This document shows, one piece after another, positions 9,486-20,529 of a stretch of DNA of 64,000 nucleotides. Position 1 is the stretch's first letter. Each line of letters begins with the position of its first letter. The notes below the pieces were generated by a model. That model had not been told where the DNA came from and did no database searches. It saw only the letters and a program-made list of their open reading frames with translations. This DNA comes from Ligula intestinalis (taxonomy: Eukaryota; Platyhelminthes; Cestoda; Diphyllobothriidea; Diphyllobothriidae), in NCBI GenBank assembly GCA_036362985.1, contig JAYGXS010000004.1, positions 18,271,964-18,335,963 on the forward strand, written 5' to 3'. The position numbers and the translations under genes were made by a program.

Positions 9486-9784
9486 AGGGAGACTGAACTG
9501 GCCATTTCTGGCTCATTACCTATCATCAGCTAGTCATACCCGGCCCCAAGTACTGCCCCACCCGAGGCTCTAACCCACGACTTTTTTGGCAAAAGTCTAA
9601 CGTTCTTACCATTGGGCCACAAGTTCATTATCTTGTCGCTTCGGTCAGGAGCTGTTGAAGTGCGGTGGTTAGCGTTCGGGTATCGAGTGGGGCAGCTCTT
9701 AGGGTCTGGATATGACTGGCTGATGACGGCCAATGAGCCAGAAATGGCCATTCCAGTCTCCCTTGTCCTTGTTGGCGATGCTAC
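9486..9784. repeat. inverted pair of tRNA-derived SINEs, copies d1 and d2
   Basis: Minus-strand copy 9486-9620 and plus-strand copy about 9621-9784 share the body GACTGGCTGATGACGGCCAA with TGAGCCAGAAATGGCCATT and AGTCTCCCTTGTC in opposite orientations. The tRNA-like heads face each other in the middle and are strongly degraded. Transcripts across the pair could fold into a long hairpin. Confidence 0.65.
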
Positions 9785-9799
9785 CTGTCTATTTTCGCA

Positions 9800-10197
9800 G
9801 AACTAAGGGCAGATTTTCCGAATATGTATGGACGCCAGTTGTGTATTGTGCCTGGTTCCCCCCCCCCCCTTTCGAACTGTCAGTCACAGTTTTGCCTTTT
9901 CATCTAAGAAAGTTGATGTGCGGAATTATGGCAGTTCCTATAACGTTTTTTCTCTGTTCCTCCTCCACGGTAGTTCAAGAAGCTCTGGTTTGGGTAAAAC
10001 ATTCCGCGAAAAAAAACAGCCGGCAGACGGAAAACCCAGCTAGCCACCGAATGAACAAAACTGCGGCGAGGGATACGCACCCACCTGCAGGCTCATTCCA
10101 CTTTCAAGGGTTTTGCCAACAGGCAACTAGTCTTGACTTTGTGTGTTGTTTTGTGTGTGTTTGGAGCCTGCAAGTTGCAGCTTTTTACCGCCTTCTT

Positions 10198-10235
<38 letters not shown>

Positions 10236-10865
10236 GTCGAAAGGCGCGGGCTGATGGGGAGACGACGACGGTTAGGTACAAAGGGCGCTGCACACACACA
10301 CACCCTTGGGCTGCATGTATGAGCAAACGGTTACCCACATGAGGACAGAATTCTCACACACACACACATACACACGACAACTGTCTAGGGTGTGGACTTC
10401 GCTCCTTTGCCGTTGCGAACCTTCTGGACTGTGCGGCAACTCTCCGCAGTTAGCCTCGAATGCATCGCCCCGGTTGCTGCTGGCACGCGTTGTAAAGTTT
10501 GATTTCGATTTCCTCCCCCCTCCCCTCCTCCGCTTTGGCTCTTGTATTGAAATTTACTTTTCGAAAACTCCCTCAATGGCTGGACACATTTGATGTTTCG
10601 TGTGCATTTCTTCGCGCCACTTAATGCTCCTTTCAACCCTGCCAAGCTAACAGTTGCAAGAGAGTGAGTAGGACACGAGAATTGGTACATCCCTCCCGCC
10701 TTCCTTCCCCGTCAGAGAGGTTGCCTTGAGCTGAATTCCAGGCGAAGCCCATTCCCCTATCTTCGCCCATGAGATTTAGCAGAAGGTCACTATCATACTC
10801 GAGAGCTATAATTGTCCAACGAGGACTGATCCTTTGGGTAAACTTCTCAACTTGAGGATGAGGGG
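9800..10865. other. unassigned sequence with simple repeats
   Basis: The 173-codon plus ORF at 9733-10254 ends in Ser-Leu repeats from a CT microsatellite (10204-10232) and starts inside a SINE, so it is not accepted as a gene. CA-rich runs occur at 10294-10306 and 10357-10374. Confidence 0.5.
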
Positions 10866-10869
10866 TAGG

Positions 10870-10930
10870 CGAACTTTAGTCGCCTGGCGTTTCGAATTCG
10901 TGCCCGAACGTTTCATCCTCATCAGCTTGC
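10870..10930 (-). ncRNA. hammerhead-like motif, solo Penelope terminus
   Basis: On the minus strand the canonical core CTGATGA (10919-10925) is followed by a hairpin with GTTCG-GGCA-CGAAT. Then come CGAAAC and GCCAGGCGACTAAAG, matching the Penelope terminus layout. The usual GTC after the core is GCC, a likely methyl-CpG-type change. No coding part of a Penelope element is adjacent, so this looks like an isolated terminus. Confidence 0.45.
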
Positions 10931-11167
10931 CTTACCCATGCAAGATGCCAAAATTTGTAAAGGATTGAAAATCGCTCACAACCCGGCATTAACGCATGTA
11001 CGAAAATTGTGAAATAACTATGGACAGCCTTAAGCGACATATACCATCACATTGTTCAGAAATACCAACTTTTTCAGAAAGCCTCAAATTTCACAAACGT
11101 GAATAATCGCCGTAACTTTGACCAATAAATATCATTATTTTAGGGGGTTTGGTAGATTTGATTAATT

Positions 11168-11290
11168 TAGTTGACCCAATTGTGAAAAAACTCGCGGCGT
11201 CAGCGGGAGTCGAACCCGCACAGCAGGGAAGGCCTTTATGCGAAGTCGACGCTCTACCCAGTTGAACTACGACGCCAAGTCAGCCTATTA
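11168..11290 (-). repeat. tRNA-like repeat R1, best-paired copy
   Basis: The minus strand forms a 7-bp acceptor stem (GGCGTCG with TGACGCC), a D-arm (GTTCAACTGGGTAGAGC) and a perfect T-arm (GCGGG-TTCGACT-CCCGC). The middle does not make a normal anticodon arm and holds TTCGCATAAAGGCCTTCCC instead. A conserved tail CGAGTTTTTTCACAATTGGG follows, also present in the other copies. This favours a tRNA-derived repeat over a cellular tRNA gene. Confidence 0.6.
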
Positions 11291-11364
11291 ACCATTATGG
11301 TGCTTTCTATTTTATTGCTTAGGAAATCCTGCTTGGGCAGTTAGGTTGCTGTTCCGTATTGGTG

Positions 11365-11545
11365 GATTCCATATGAGCGGTTAAGTTAGGCCGGTAAAAT
11401 CGATCCAAGTTTGATTAACTTCACGGTGCAGGCGTGGCGTCGTAGCTCAATTCGGTAGAGCGTTGGCTTCGCTTAAAGGCCTTCCCTGCTATGCGGGTTC
11501 GAGTCCCACGGACACCGCGAGTTTTTCACAATTGGGTCGACTAAA
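11365..11545 (+). repeat. tRNA-like repeat R1, plus copy
   Basis: The copy has the 5' block GATTCCATATGAGCGG and CCAAGTTTGATTAA, then the tRNA-like part GGCGTCGTAGCTCAATTCGG, TAAAGGCCTTCCCTGC, GGGTTCGAGTCCC and the tail CGAGTTTTTCACAATTGGG. It lies inverted to the copy at 11168-11290 with about 150 bases between the two tRNA-like parts. The tail and the AAGGCCTTCCC segment are shared by both. Confidence 0.6.
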
Positions 11546-11915
11546 GTAAAACATTAATGTAAGTACAAGTGCCAGGTGAAATCGTAAGCTTAGCTTTCGA
11601 ATATTTTAAAATTGCAAACATTTCCATCGTGGAATTAAGCAGAGTAATTGGCGAGCGTACGTAACCTTTCAATAAATTCTCATCGGACCAGTACATTGAT
11701 ATGGAATCGGGGTAAAAGTTCAGACATGTGGTCAATACTTTTCGTCTTTTCATACAACTGAGTTGTAGGAATGGGGAGGGGGCGTAGGGATCGATAAAAG
11801 AAGATTGGCTATCGTTTTTATCCTCTCCGGGAGAGGAAGAAGGGGCAATTTCTGAGACCAGATTGTAGTTAAGCTGACGTTTCGAAAACATTTTCACTGT
11901 CATCGTCAGAGCTTA
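11541..11915 (-). mobile_element. Penelope terminus with hammerhead-like motif, minus strand
   Basis: The minus strand at 11873-11909 has CTGACGA, a hairpin with GAAA-ATGT-TTTC, then GAAACGTCAGCTTAAC. TAAGCT before the core can pair with AGCTTA after the GTC, giving a 6-bp stem I. Downstream, the translation FSKRQLNYNLVSEIAPSSSP resembles the PKRQ.NK.LVP..ASSS sequence in other termini. The 120-codon ORF here is therefore not counted as a gene. The 3' limit is uncertain. Confidence 0.5.
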
Positions 11916-13790
11916 GTTTGTGTTTGCCTGCTCGCGTCAAGTGGGTTTGTCTGACCGCGTGTTCAAACTGTGTCTAATGCTCGCACGTCGATCGATTGTA
12001 TTGATATCTTACTGGTGGCTGTTTGAATTGTTCTCGCCCTCGCGGGCACCTCCATGCGATGTGTCACGTCGTTCATATGCCCTCTGAGTGTTTCCACTTC
12101 CTTCGTTTGCGCTTGCCAGCTGTTGGTCCTGCGCATCTTCCTTCGCATGAAGAGGTTAGCCTTATGCGGAGCGCTTGGTAGGCGGGATGAAGATCTATGG
12201 CTCTGGTTGGCTATGCAGCGGGAGGCGTTGGTAAAGCCGGTCCAGGGGGAGGTTTAACTGCATGTTTAAACTTGACCCCTGTTACCGTATAAATATACTG
12301 GCTCGGTGAGATATCATCGAAGGCTTACGTATGCTCGCCACCTACTCTTCTGAACTTGCTTTTCTTCTTATTTCTTTATTGGTATTTCTGGTATTAGATT
12401 ACAATTATTTTCAGCAACTTTTTTACGATTTTCCGTGTTTTCAAGCGTTTCCTATCGATTTGGATTTTCTCTTTGATGTGTTTTAGCAAAACCTTCAAAA
12501 TGAGATAATTCTTTACCAAGAAAGGAGATTTTTATCTTATTAGATAATGTAAGAGTTTTCTTGGATATCCGGCAACCTCTGTGTTCGCTCAAATCCTGTT
12601 CGTTTTCATTCCCAGTACAAGATTTCTTGGCAACTCTTGTTCGCTAAAAGGCGTTCTCAGCATCCACTTCCTTCATAATAACACGACCAAATTTGCGCCT
12701 ACCTACTAACGCATGATCCCATCACGACCTTGCTCATTTTGAGTTATCTCTACATGAATCGGATGCTGTCGTTTGTTATGCGTTCGCGCATGAATCCGAC
12801 AGATCGGGCTAATCATCTTCTTCCAGTGATCGCCTTTATCTCTTCTTCTTTTTCTTCTTGTCAACGTCTCATATTGCTGAAATGTCATTGCCTGATACCT
12901 ACTGCTCATTCTAAAAATGACTGATGTCCAAAAAGGCCTCAGATGAAGTCCACTGATGTACCGAACTCGCCGAATTTCGACTAACTAACTTCTTTTTAAT
13001 TTCATCTAGTTTGTTTTCTAGCAACTCCACTGTCGATTACTACAATTTACGGTAGCTGAGCACCAAGGATAAGTCTCTTCACGCTTGAATAATCTTCCCC
13101 TGCGCAAGTAACAACACATGCTGCCAACGCCCATTGGCTCGGTGTGCGAACATACCAAATGTTGCAACCACCGTCTTAAAAAAACGCAAATCCTCCTTCG
13201 CAGAGGGTGCACGAGAGAGATGGCCTACAGTGCAATATACACGGAGAATGATGGCCTTAGGAAATTCGGCAGACATCTTCCGCTAATATGGTGCAGCAAC
13301 TGAATTCTCCTCCCCCCTCCCCCTCCTAGTTCTATCTTACCCAGTCATGAGTGCATTTTTTCCAAGACGAAAGCAACGTTAGCCTTTAGTTAAGGCCACA
13401 TGCCAATGGCGAACGGTGGCTCAGCTAAAGCCTCTCAGAAGCTTTGGCCTGCAGTGATTGCCGTACTTGGTTTGAGGCCATTCTAGTTTATTCTGATGGT
13501 GAAAGCTGTGAAAGCTTTTAAACTGAAAAAATGCCATGTCTGTTTGCGGTAACCAGGGGGTCGACGTGGTTGGGATAGAAATTTTAAGAATTAAAACTAT
13601 AACGTTGACACAGGTTGATAAAGTCGGACGATGGAGGAATAGTTGGTGGGAGATAAGGAATGTTTCCTCGCGTCCGAAGACGACCTGGTGTGCCAGCGTC
13701 GAAAATTTACAATAAAGTTTGTTCCTGTTTACCAAAGAATCTTTTCTATCAATCATTTATACCAGGATTCAGGTTTGTAGCGGTCGAAGT
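11916..13790. other. unassigned sequence
   Basis: About 1.9 kb with no supported gene. A possible degenerate Penelope terminus lies near 13685-13735 (CGTCGAAAATTTACAATAAAG) but is too weak to call. Confidence 0.4.
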
Positions 13791-13794
13791 AGCG

Positions 13795-13985
13795 GGTGTA
13801 CTCGGATCACTACAATCATCAGACCGAATTCCAGGTTGGAAGTTAAAATGCAGAAGTCACCAGAAGGAGTTATTTTTTGTGTACAGAACTCTCAATTGCT
13901 GTCGCAGGTGGCAGTGGCCTCGGGCGAAGCCAGGGCTAGTGTTGACTGCGTCCAGCCAGGCCTAAGAGAGTCGACTGTTTCTTGT
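13795..13985 (-). repeat. dispersed repeat R3, copy a
   Basis: The minus strand reads AACACTAGCCCTGGCTTCGC, then CTGCGACAGCAATTGAGAG, TTCTGTACACAA, and ends GGAATTCGGTCTGATGATTG. The same order is found at 31160-31850 (-), 37010-41045 (+), 41835-42085 (+) and 44735-46925 (+). The family class is unknown. Confidence 0.6.
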
Positions 13986-14094
13986 GCGGGGTGATGACAC
14001 TTGCTTTTACACGGCTGTGAAGCGAGTTCACGTGTTCTGTCATTGGTGTTTTGCAATTGCCTGAGCGGATGTCACCTGCAAAGGTCTATCGAAC

Positions 14095-14250
14095 AGGTGT
14101 TAAGGTTAAGATGGTTAACCTTACCTGCTACGATCTTTCATGCCCGTGGTTCCAATAGGTGGGGAGAGAAGTCGGTGGGAAACCAGATTAGTAGGAAAAA
14201 TGTATTGTGTACACAGGAGTTGGGAGACAGTTGCCACTCGATCCGGCATG
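14095..14250 (+). repeat. repeat R4 end, copy
   Basis: The block starts TTAAGGTTAAGATGGTTAA, then CGATCTTTCATGCCCGTGG, and continues GAGAGAAGTCGGTGGGAAAC and TGTATTGTGTACACAGG. It matches the inverse of 41640-41800 and 42600-42785. No opposite end was found for this copy. Confidence 0.5.
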
Positions 14251-17170
14251 GCGTTCAATCTTGGGGTCGTCACAGTGTTCAGTGACGCTGCCTACGCCCG
14301 CACCCTTGGGTGCGGAATCCAGAGTGTCCGTCAGCGCGGAAATTGTCACAAGGGCCACAGAGTGGACCTCGCGTGTTTGTCAGCTGCAGGTCGCTGATAG
14401 ACCAGACCTGGCTGGAGTGCGTTTGTGTGCCCCAGGGCAAAGGTCGCGCCTCGCATGCGGACATGGGCCGTTGCTCTGGGTCTATCGCGACTAAGCGACC
14501 ACGATTGTCACTACGAGACCACGTCTACGGCGTCAGGAGTTAGGAGGGCGTCGGGCAGCAGCGACCACAACAGGTCTTTGCCGCATCGGCCGAGGGGTGG
14601 TGTATTCAACTGGCAGGCGTGCTTATTTGGACGCACGTGTACACGTGGGCGTGTGCGCACGTGTGTACAGGACTGAGTACGCTGAGGTCAACTGTAGGGA
14701 CCGCCATGAAGCCGAAGGGCAGGGGGAGCTAGCGCAGCTGTTATTAGTTAGCCAGAAACAACTGCGAGCTCAAACCTCGGGGGACGGGGGCGCCCGTAAA
14801 AAAAGCATTCGGACAGTTGTTTGTGACGACGCACAACTTTGGGGCCTTGTACAACGAAGAGGGGGGGGAATAGGCATTGTGGCTGTCCGCCACAGGTTCT
14901 CTTAACAGGCCTGTCATATTTTCTTCCTCCAGGCGAACCGCGTAACAGATGCGCTGGACCAGCACGCAGGCCAGCTTAGAGTATGGCAGACGTTATTGGA
15001 ATTGCGCTTCAATCACAACTGCCAAAAATGCAGGGGTGGTGTGGTGGCACGCGTAGGTGCAGGCTCAGGCCACACCAGCCACCTGCACCCGATTCCACCT
15101 CCAGTCTTCCTGACTGTGACTTGACATCGGGCACAGGTGGGCGTGGTGATAGAGTGAGGTAGATGCTGCGCAAGTGTACTTTCACTGTAATTCAGCGCAA
15201 GCCACTGCTTCTGCACCACCCTGTTGTGGAGCATACAGTCGATATCGTCGAACTTGACGGCCAAAGTTTAGGTCGCGGCGCATAATTGGATACACAAATA
15301 CAAACTTTGTAAACAGCCTCTTTATCGAGAAATGCTCTGATTGTAATGCGACCCCAGAACGAGTGCTCACTGAGCCATTACAAATGAGGGTGGGATACAG
15401 TCGAACAGTTTAAGTACTGGCCACAGTGGTGGCTTGTAGACACTGTCTTCCTTGCATTTTGCCTTTTTTGATTTCATAAGGTGGACGCTTCTGTTTAAAA
15501 GGTGACCTAAACGTTAAGGCTATATGAATAACAACATATTAAAGGAGGAAAGTCCGAACACGATTATTAGTATCCCCCCGTACTACAAACGGCATTGTGC
15601 CAAATTACGGGAGGGCGGAACGTGTCTATTCCCATGCCACCTGCAATGCTTCTGAGTTTGTTCTAAATAGGAAAGGTTAAATGCCACAGATGTCCTCCTT
15701 TTCGGAAACCACGTGCTCATGCTGGCCTTTTGACGATTGGTTGGGTAGTTAAATGGCCCTATCTAAAACTGACCGATTAGTCTAACAGTATCCTTTCATG
15801 GTAGTAGAATTAATCGCTCTTAACTGTTCCCTTATCGTTCGACTTTTCTAATTTCTGTTGGCGCCGCAATTTCCCCCCCCCTGGAGTCCTCATAACAACC
15901 ACGTCGACTCTTCGTTTATCGCAATCAGACGTCATTGCTTTTCCTTTTTAAAAGCTGCCTTATCTTTCGTAATCAGAGTAAACTAGAGTGGCCGTAAATG
16001 TGATACGTCAGTCACCGAGACTTTAGATAGGTGAACATGCGCCTACGTCATGAAGCCATGGGTAAACTTTTCCCCCGTCTTTGAAAGGATGTACTCTTGA
16101 CTTAGGGCACTAGGCTGACTGCACCATTTGGACAGGCATGTTCAGCTGGGTTTCCTAAAGCCGTCATTCTCTTGGAACAATCCCACTGATGCCTATATCT
16201 CTTGTGCCCTGTAAGTCTGCATTTTTTATATCATGGTAGTTTATGCTGTCTAGGGCGGTGATTTTAGCAGGCGCTGGGGACAACATTAAATTTCTGAGAT
16301 GTTCGCACATAGATCTGGGTGGCGTTTTAGAGAAAAGCTTTTCTGGTCTGTTTCGGTACCTTAAATGGTATGTGTGTTGAACTTGGACCACTTGTTTGGT
16401 CACAACTTAACCTATTGCATATCCCCGAAGCCTAGATAGACATGAATACGAAGGCTCTTGATGATTGCCGTATCGGTGAATGGAGTCTAATCTCTGTGCT
16501 TCTGTTTCCTCTATTCGTTTCACTCCGCTTGTACATTTATATTCCCTTTCGCAATGCTGTGCTGTAGTCGGTTGTGTGAAGTTTCGTTCACTTCTTTGCT
16601 ACCTTATTATTTGTACGTGTTCTGTCCCCTAAAGTGACCCGCTTAGCAGATGTGCCTGATCAACGTGCCAACTGCGCTCACCTCTGGCCTGGTTGACTTG
16701 TCGCCGCTGGTAGTGTCGACAAACAGAAGGTTCCCCCAAACCACAAGTCAAAGAAGACGGTGTTGGTGGACAAAAGTTTACTGCTGGAAAATAGACAGTA
16801 CAGAGGCTGTGTTTTGCGCCAAGTGCCAATACGTGTATGCTGTGTCTGCGACGTTGTGTGTTTGCTGCAGTCAAGTCTTGCCTGCCGGGCCGGAGAAGAG
16901 TAATCAATCGTCTACCGCCAATCAGACGAGGCGGAATTATCGATTAACTATGAGTGAATGCGCGTATGAAGCGGCGAGCTGGTCGATAACACGCGGAGTC
17001 GCTGACTAAGCACCGGTGTAAGCCCTGACAGGGCGAAAACAGAGTCGGTGCGGCAAATTCCCACAGGCTCAGGCATCGCACCGGGCTCACACGGGAGAGG
17101 GTGGGAAGAAAAGAGGGCCATCTGAGCCCGCTACTCCCTCCGGTTTTCTCGATTATGTCTTGGCCCATGT
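14250..17170. other. unassigned sequence
   Basis: About 2.9 kb with no supported gene or repeat; ORFs are under 125 codons and without recognised motifs. A plus ORF at 16650-17009 has four paired cysteines (CAKCQ, CVCC) but no further zinc-finger pattern. A C homopolymer lies at about 15872-15880. Confidence 0.4.
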
Positions 17171-17174
17171 TATT

Positions 17175-17225
17175 GAGGTAGGAGGAAGTGCGGTGGATGC
17201 AGCGCAAGTCTTCCATCACTACAAT
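17175..17225 (+). repeat. dispersed repeat R5 fragment
   Basis: GGAAGTGCGGTGGATGCAGC followed by GCAAGTCTTCCATCACTAC matches 36830-36910 and 2525-2590 on the opposite strand. Confidence 0.45.
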
Positions 17226-18208
17226 CTAATTTCTGCGTGCAAACCACCATCCCTACGCCTGTTATTCTCCGGGACACACAATTCACCTCGTCGGAATCGG
17301 TGGTTGAGCTGTTTGCATATGTGCACAAAGTTTCTGATCCGCTCCTCTTTGAAGTTTGGTGCCATCTGATATGTTACTCTTTTTTGTTAGCATGTCTAAT
17401 AAGAGTTTTTCGAATGGCCGCCGAATGGCCAGAGTCCCCCCCCCCGTCGAGCTGTTTAGGCGATTTTTTCGTTGAGGAGAAATGACAAGGTGGGGCACAC
17501 TGGGGGTCGTGTAGGTGCGCGATAAGGGCGCACTGAGAAAGAAATTAAAGCTGCTTGTATTTGTTTTAGCAAAACAAAAATGTAGGTGGAAAGTTTGTTG
17601 AAATAGCACAAAAGACCGAAACTGAAGCTTATGTGCCAAGTAAACCAATAGAACAACTCCTATTGGTTAACATAATCAAGGACGTGTTTAGGTAGGCGGA
17701 AATCCAACCTACTGAAAAGTTGGGAGTAGGTTTGACCTATTTAGGCTCCTGTAGAGGCGGCAATACGAGGAACTCCCACCGTATTTCCTTCCATTGAGGA
17801 CGCTCGTAGGTCCTCTCCTCATCAGGACACCGGACCAGTAGCCGCCCATCATTCGAGCAGTTTTCCGTTAAATTCCGGGTAAATTCGGATTAAAAGTAAA
17901 GGCTGGATGTAGATTAATGAGTTACTTTACGGTTAATATATGGCTTAAGGTTAGGACAGGGGACTATGTATATACCCTTTCTGTAATTTTGCGAAAAGCA
18001 GTCTGTATTATGGAGAGGGGTTGTGCGTTCATGTTCCCTTGTTCTGCCGGTGCCTTTGTATAAGCAATCCTACACTTTCTTCCTGCCCTCTCCCTTTGGT
18101 CAGTATTCTCAAACTCTAAATTACCGTCATCGGCTCGATAACTGTGCCGTTTTTGCCACCTTCAAACGGACAACTTTTCAAAAAAGATGGTAGTATTTTC
18201 GCATCCTG

Positions 18209-18895
18209 TTGCGAAACAGTTTTTTGTGTCCGGCGTCTTCTCGTGTGATTTTTGCCGTAGTTAAGATTAAAATGCTCTCCGAGCCGCTACACGGTTGCTC
18301 TGTGAAGTCAATGTCACCGATTAGCGTCATTAGCGCGGCTTCCGTGTCTTTCCCCTCCCCCCCTGAACAGTCTTCAGCTGAGTGTCGCGCAGCGCAGACT
18401 GCTCTTTGCTATCCCAAAATGTGCCGCTACTATGTGAAAAAGCACGTCAGTTGTGTGTTTGTGCGTGTTTTCTCCTCGGAGCAAGTGCTGGAGCCTTTTT
18501 CCCGACATTGGTTTATTTTCTCTGTAATCGCCGTCAGCCCGTACAGTCCCCACCTCCGGTTCTCACCGTTAAGCTTCGCGCTGTTCCCCTTTACGGGAGT
18601 CAATCTTTTGTGGGATCTTTTTGAGGAAAGTTTTTTGGGGAAAGAGCTACATTTGACAATCCAGGTGGAAAAAGCTGCGCGTTTTGTACCTCGGATTAAT
18701 TGGGTGGTAAGGGGACTGGGTTTGTACAAGTTGCATGAATTAAGGGATGCGGTTGGAAGCAGGCAACTGGTGGTGCCGTGGCAGACAGCCACAAGGCCTA
18801 ATGTGGCTCATCTCGATGAACTCCAACGCTCGATCGAGAGATCAGATCAGTTTCCTCCTTCTGCCCAGGCTATGATCAAATGGAGCATATTGTAG
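18209..18895 (+). CDS. unassigned 228-codon ORF
   Basis: The longest open frame in the left half with no link to a transposon. It encodes a Cys/Ser-rich N-half (CYPKMCRYYVKKHVSCVF), a hydrophobic middle (HWFIFSVIAV and FALFPFTGVNLLWDLF) and a more polar C-half (HLDELQRSIERSDQFPPSAQ). No domain was recognised and no introns or promoter could be assigned. It lies 5.2 kb upstream of AIP on the same strand but does not resemble the FKBP domain. It may be a chance ORF. Confidence 0.2.
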   Translation: MRNSFLCPASSRVIFAVVKIKMLSEPLHGCSVKSMSPISVISAASVSFPSPPEQSSAECRAAQTALCYPKMCRYYVKKHVSCVFVRVFSSEQVLEPFSRHWFIFSVIAVSPYSPHLRFSPLSFALFPFTGVNLLWDLFEESFLGKELHLTIQVEKAARFVPRINWVVRGLGLYKLHELRDAVGSRQLVVPWQTATRPNVAHLDELQRSIERSDQFPPSAQAMIKWSIL

Positions 18896-19167
18896 AGTCC
18901 AAGTACTTCGCCAAATATTCAGTCCTATAAACACATGCCTCGAGGGCTATGACCTCAAACCCCAGTGACACCAGTATTTTTTACATTTTTTTTCGCTTTT
19001 TTATTGCCTTTGAAGGAATTGGTAGAAACTTATTACTGCTAAGGAAATATTATTTTGCATTAATGGCAGGGGATTCCTTGGTAGCGCACGAATGTTCTTA
19101 TTTATATTTACATGCCTACTCCCACGCTTCCCGTAAGACAGAACCTTGGGGCTTTTTACGTACGATA

Positions 19168-19215
19168 TCACTATCCCACCCTTACCCTAACACTAACCTT
19201 AACCCTAACAGAAAT
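19168..19215 (+). repeat. short telomere-like CCCTAA stretch
   Basis: Imperfect CCCTAA/CCTTAA units occur in CTTACCCTAACACTAACC followed by TTAACCCTAACAG. This resembles the animal telomere repeat but is only about five degenerate units. Confidence 0.4.
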
Positions 19216-20142
19216 TCATTGAGTAGACATCTAAATATAAATACGAAAATTCGTGGGCTGCCAAGGAAACCCCTGTCGATTTAATCTTTGCTTATGTGAT
19301 ATAAGCCGACCGACAGTACCCAAGGGGTGTTAAAATGTACTCTGCATAACCTATGCAAGTTTTGTGTTTCAAAACCAAGAGCCCAGGTCACACGGTTCAG
19401 TGCGTTGTTGAATCTCTGAAACCGAAAATCTTGTCTACCTCGCCCCGATTAAGTTATACAGTCTTAACGAGGAGTTAGCTGCTCTTAACTGGCATGCCTC
19501 ATTAGAGCCGATAATGTCAGATAATCTGGCCTGCTTCCAGGATGCAATTTGGACTTTTGCCAACACTTGCTACAGTGTCCTCAGTTCTAGCAGAGACGTC
19601 TTGAACGTCTGTGTCGTCTTCCTCTCCCCCCCCCTCCTCCTCCTCCTCCAACTGTCACTAGTATAAAATTTGAAAGGCCGTGCTTACTTGTTGCAGGCTA
19701 AGGCACATACATGTAGGAGGCGCATGCTTTTTTGATTGAACTCACCCTCGCAAGTGCGTAGAAAATGATACAGCAGATTTTTTCGCAGCTACAGCATTGC
19801 CCTCGGGGTGAATTTTACCAACTAATTCAGTGGGGGAAAAGGTTTGTTTACCGTGACCACCTAATTAGCTGAGGTAATTTGGCTACCCTAAGTTCAATGT
19901 TTGGGGTATTTTGACCCGTTTTTTGTGTGCATGAGTGTGCCTTTTGTGTGGCCATATGCCGCGGGCTTGAATGGTTTTGGGAGGTTTTATCTGTGTTACT
20001 GCCCTGCCCTGCCCTGAACGCGTCTGTCACACAACGCCCCCCCCCCCCACGTAATATGCCTAACTTTTCGCTCCCTTAGTGTCAATTACCTAATCTGTTT
20101 GCTGTCTAGATAACTATTTTTGCACTGTCTGCCTTCTGCGAA

Positions 20143-20478
20143 TATTTCCATGTTTAACTTGGAAAGTATATTCGGCAAACATACTTTTTGATCATCAGGC
20201 CAGTGCAATTGCAGGGATACTGAAAGGCGTACAGTTGGACAGGGTTCATAGGTGTCTCTTCGTAAGGTTTTCCAGTAATGTTTCGCATGTTCACCCCGGT
20301 CACCCGTCACGTTGGCAAGCGGGTGGCGCGAAGACAATTAGTTGTAAGCGGGGGACCTTTATTAGCCCCCTGCAACTGTACGACTTTTATTATCGCTGCA
20401 ATTTTACTGGCCTTATGACGAATTACTGAAAACATATGTTTGCCGAATAGACGTTCCAAGTTAAGCATGGGAATAACT
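20143..20478. repeat. inverted pair of a coding-like 100-bp segment
   Basis: Plus-strand 20143-20245 and minus-strand 20365-20478 are about three-quarters identical. Both start with ATG and read M(F/L)NLE(S/R)(I/L)FGKH, then HxAS.IA.I(L/I)K.VQL. The plus copy needs a frameshift after FGKHTF, whereas the minus copy is open (inside the 20307-20522 ORF). Conservative amino-acid differences suggest descent from protein-coding sequence, perhaps a transposon gag-like exon. The family was not recognised. Confidence 0.45.
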
Positions 20479-20529
20479 ATTTCTATTTTCTTTCCTCCCT
20501 GCAACTGCAGCGCAAGATTCACTTGAAAG

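Noticed and set aside
9733..10254. 173-codon plus-strand ORF
   Set aside because: It starts in a SINE and ends in Ser-Leu repeats from a CT microsatellite; no domain is visible.
11198..11276. cellular tRNA gene
   Set aside because: Acceptor and T arms pair well but there is no normal anticodon arm, and the tail is shared with other dispersed copies.
19168..19215. true interstitial telomere array
   Set aside because: Only about five imperfect units; too short to argue for a chromosome-fusion site.
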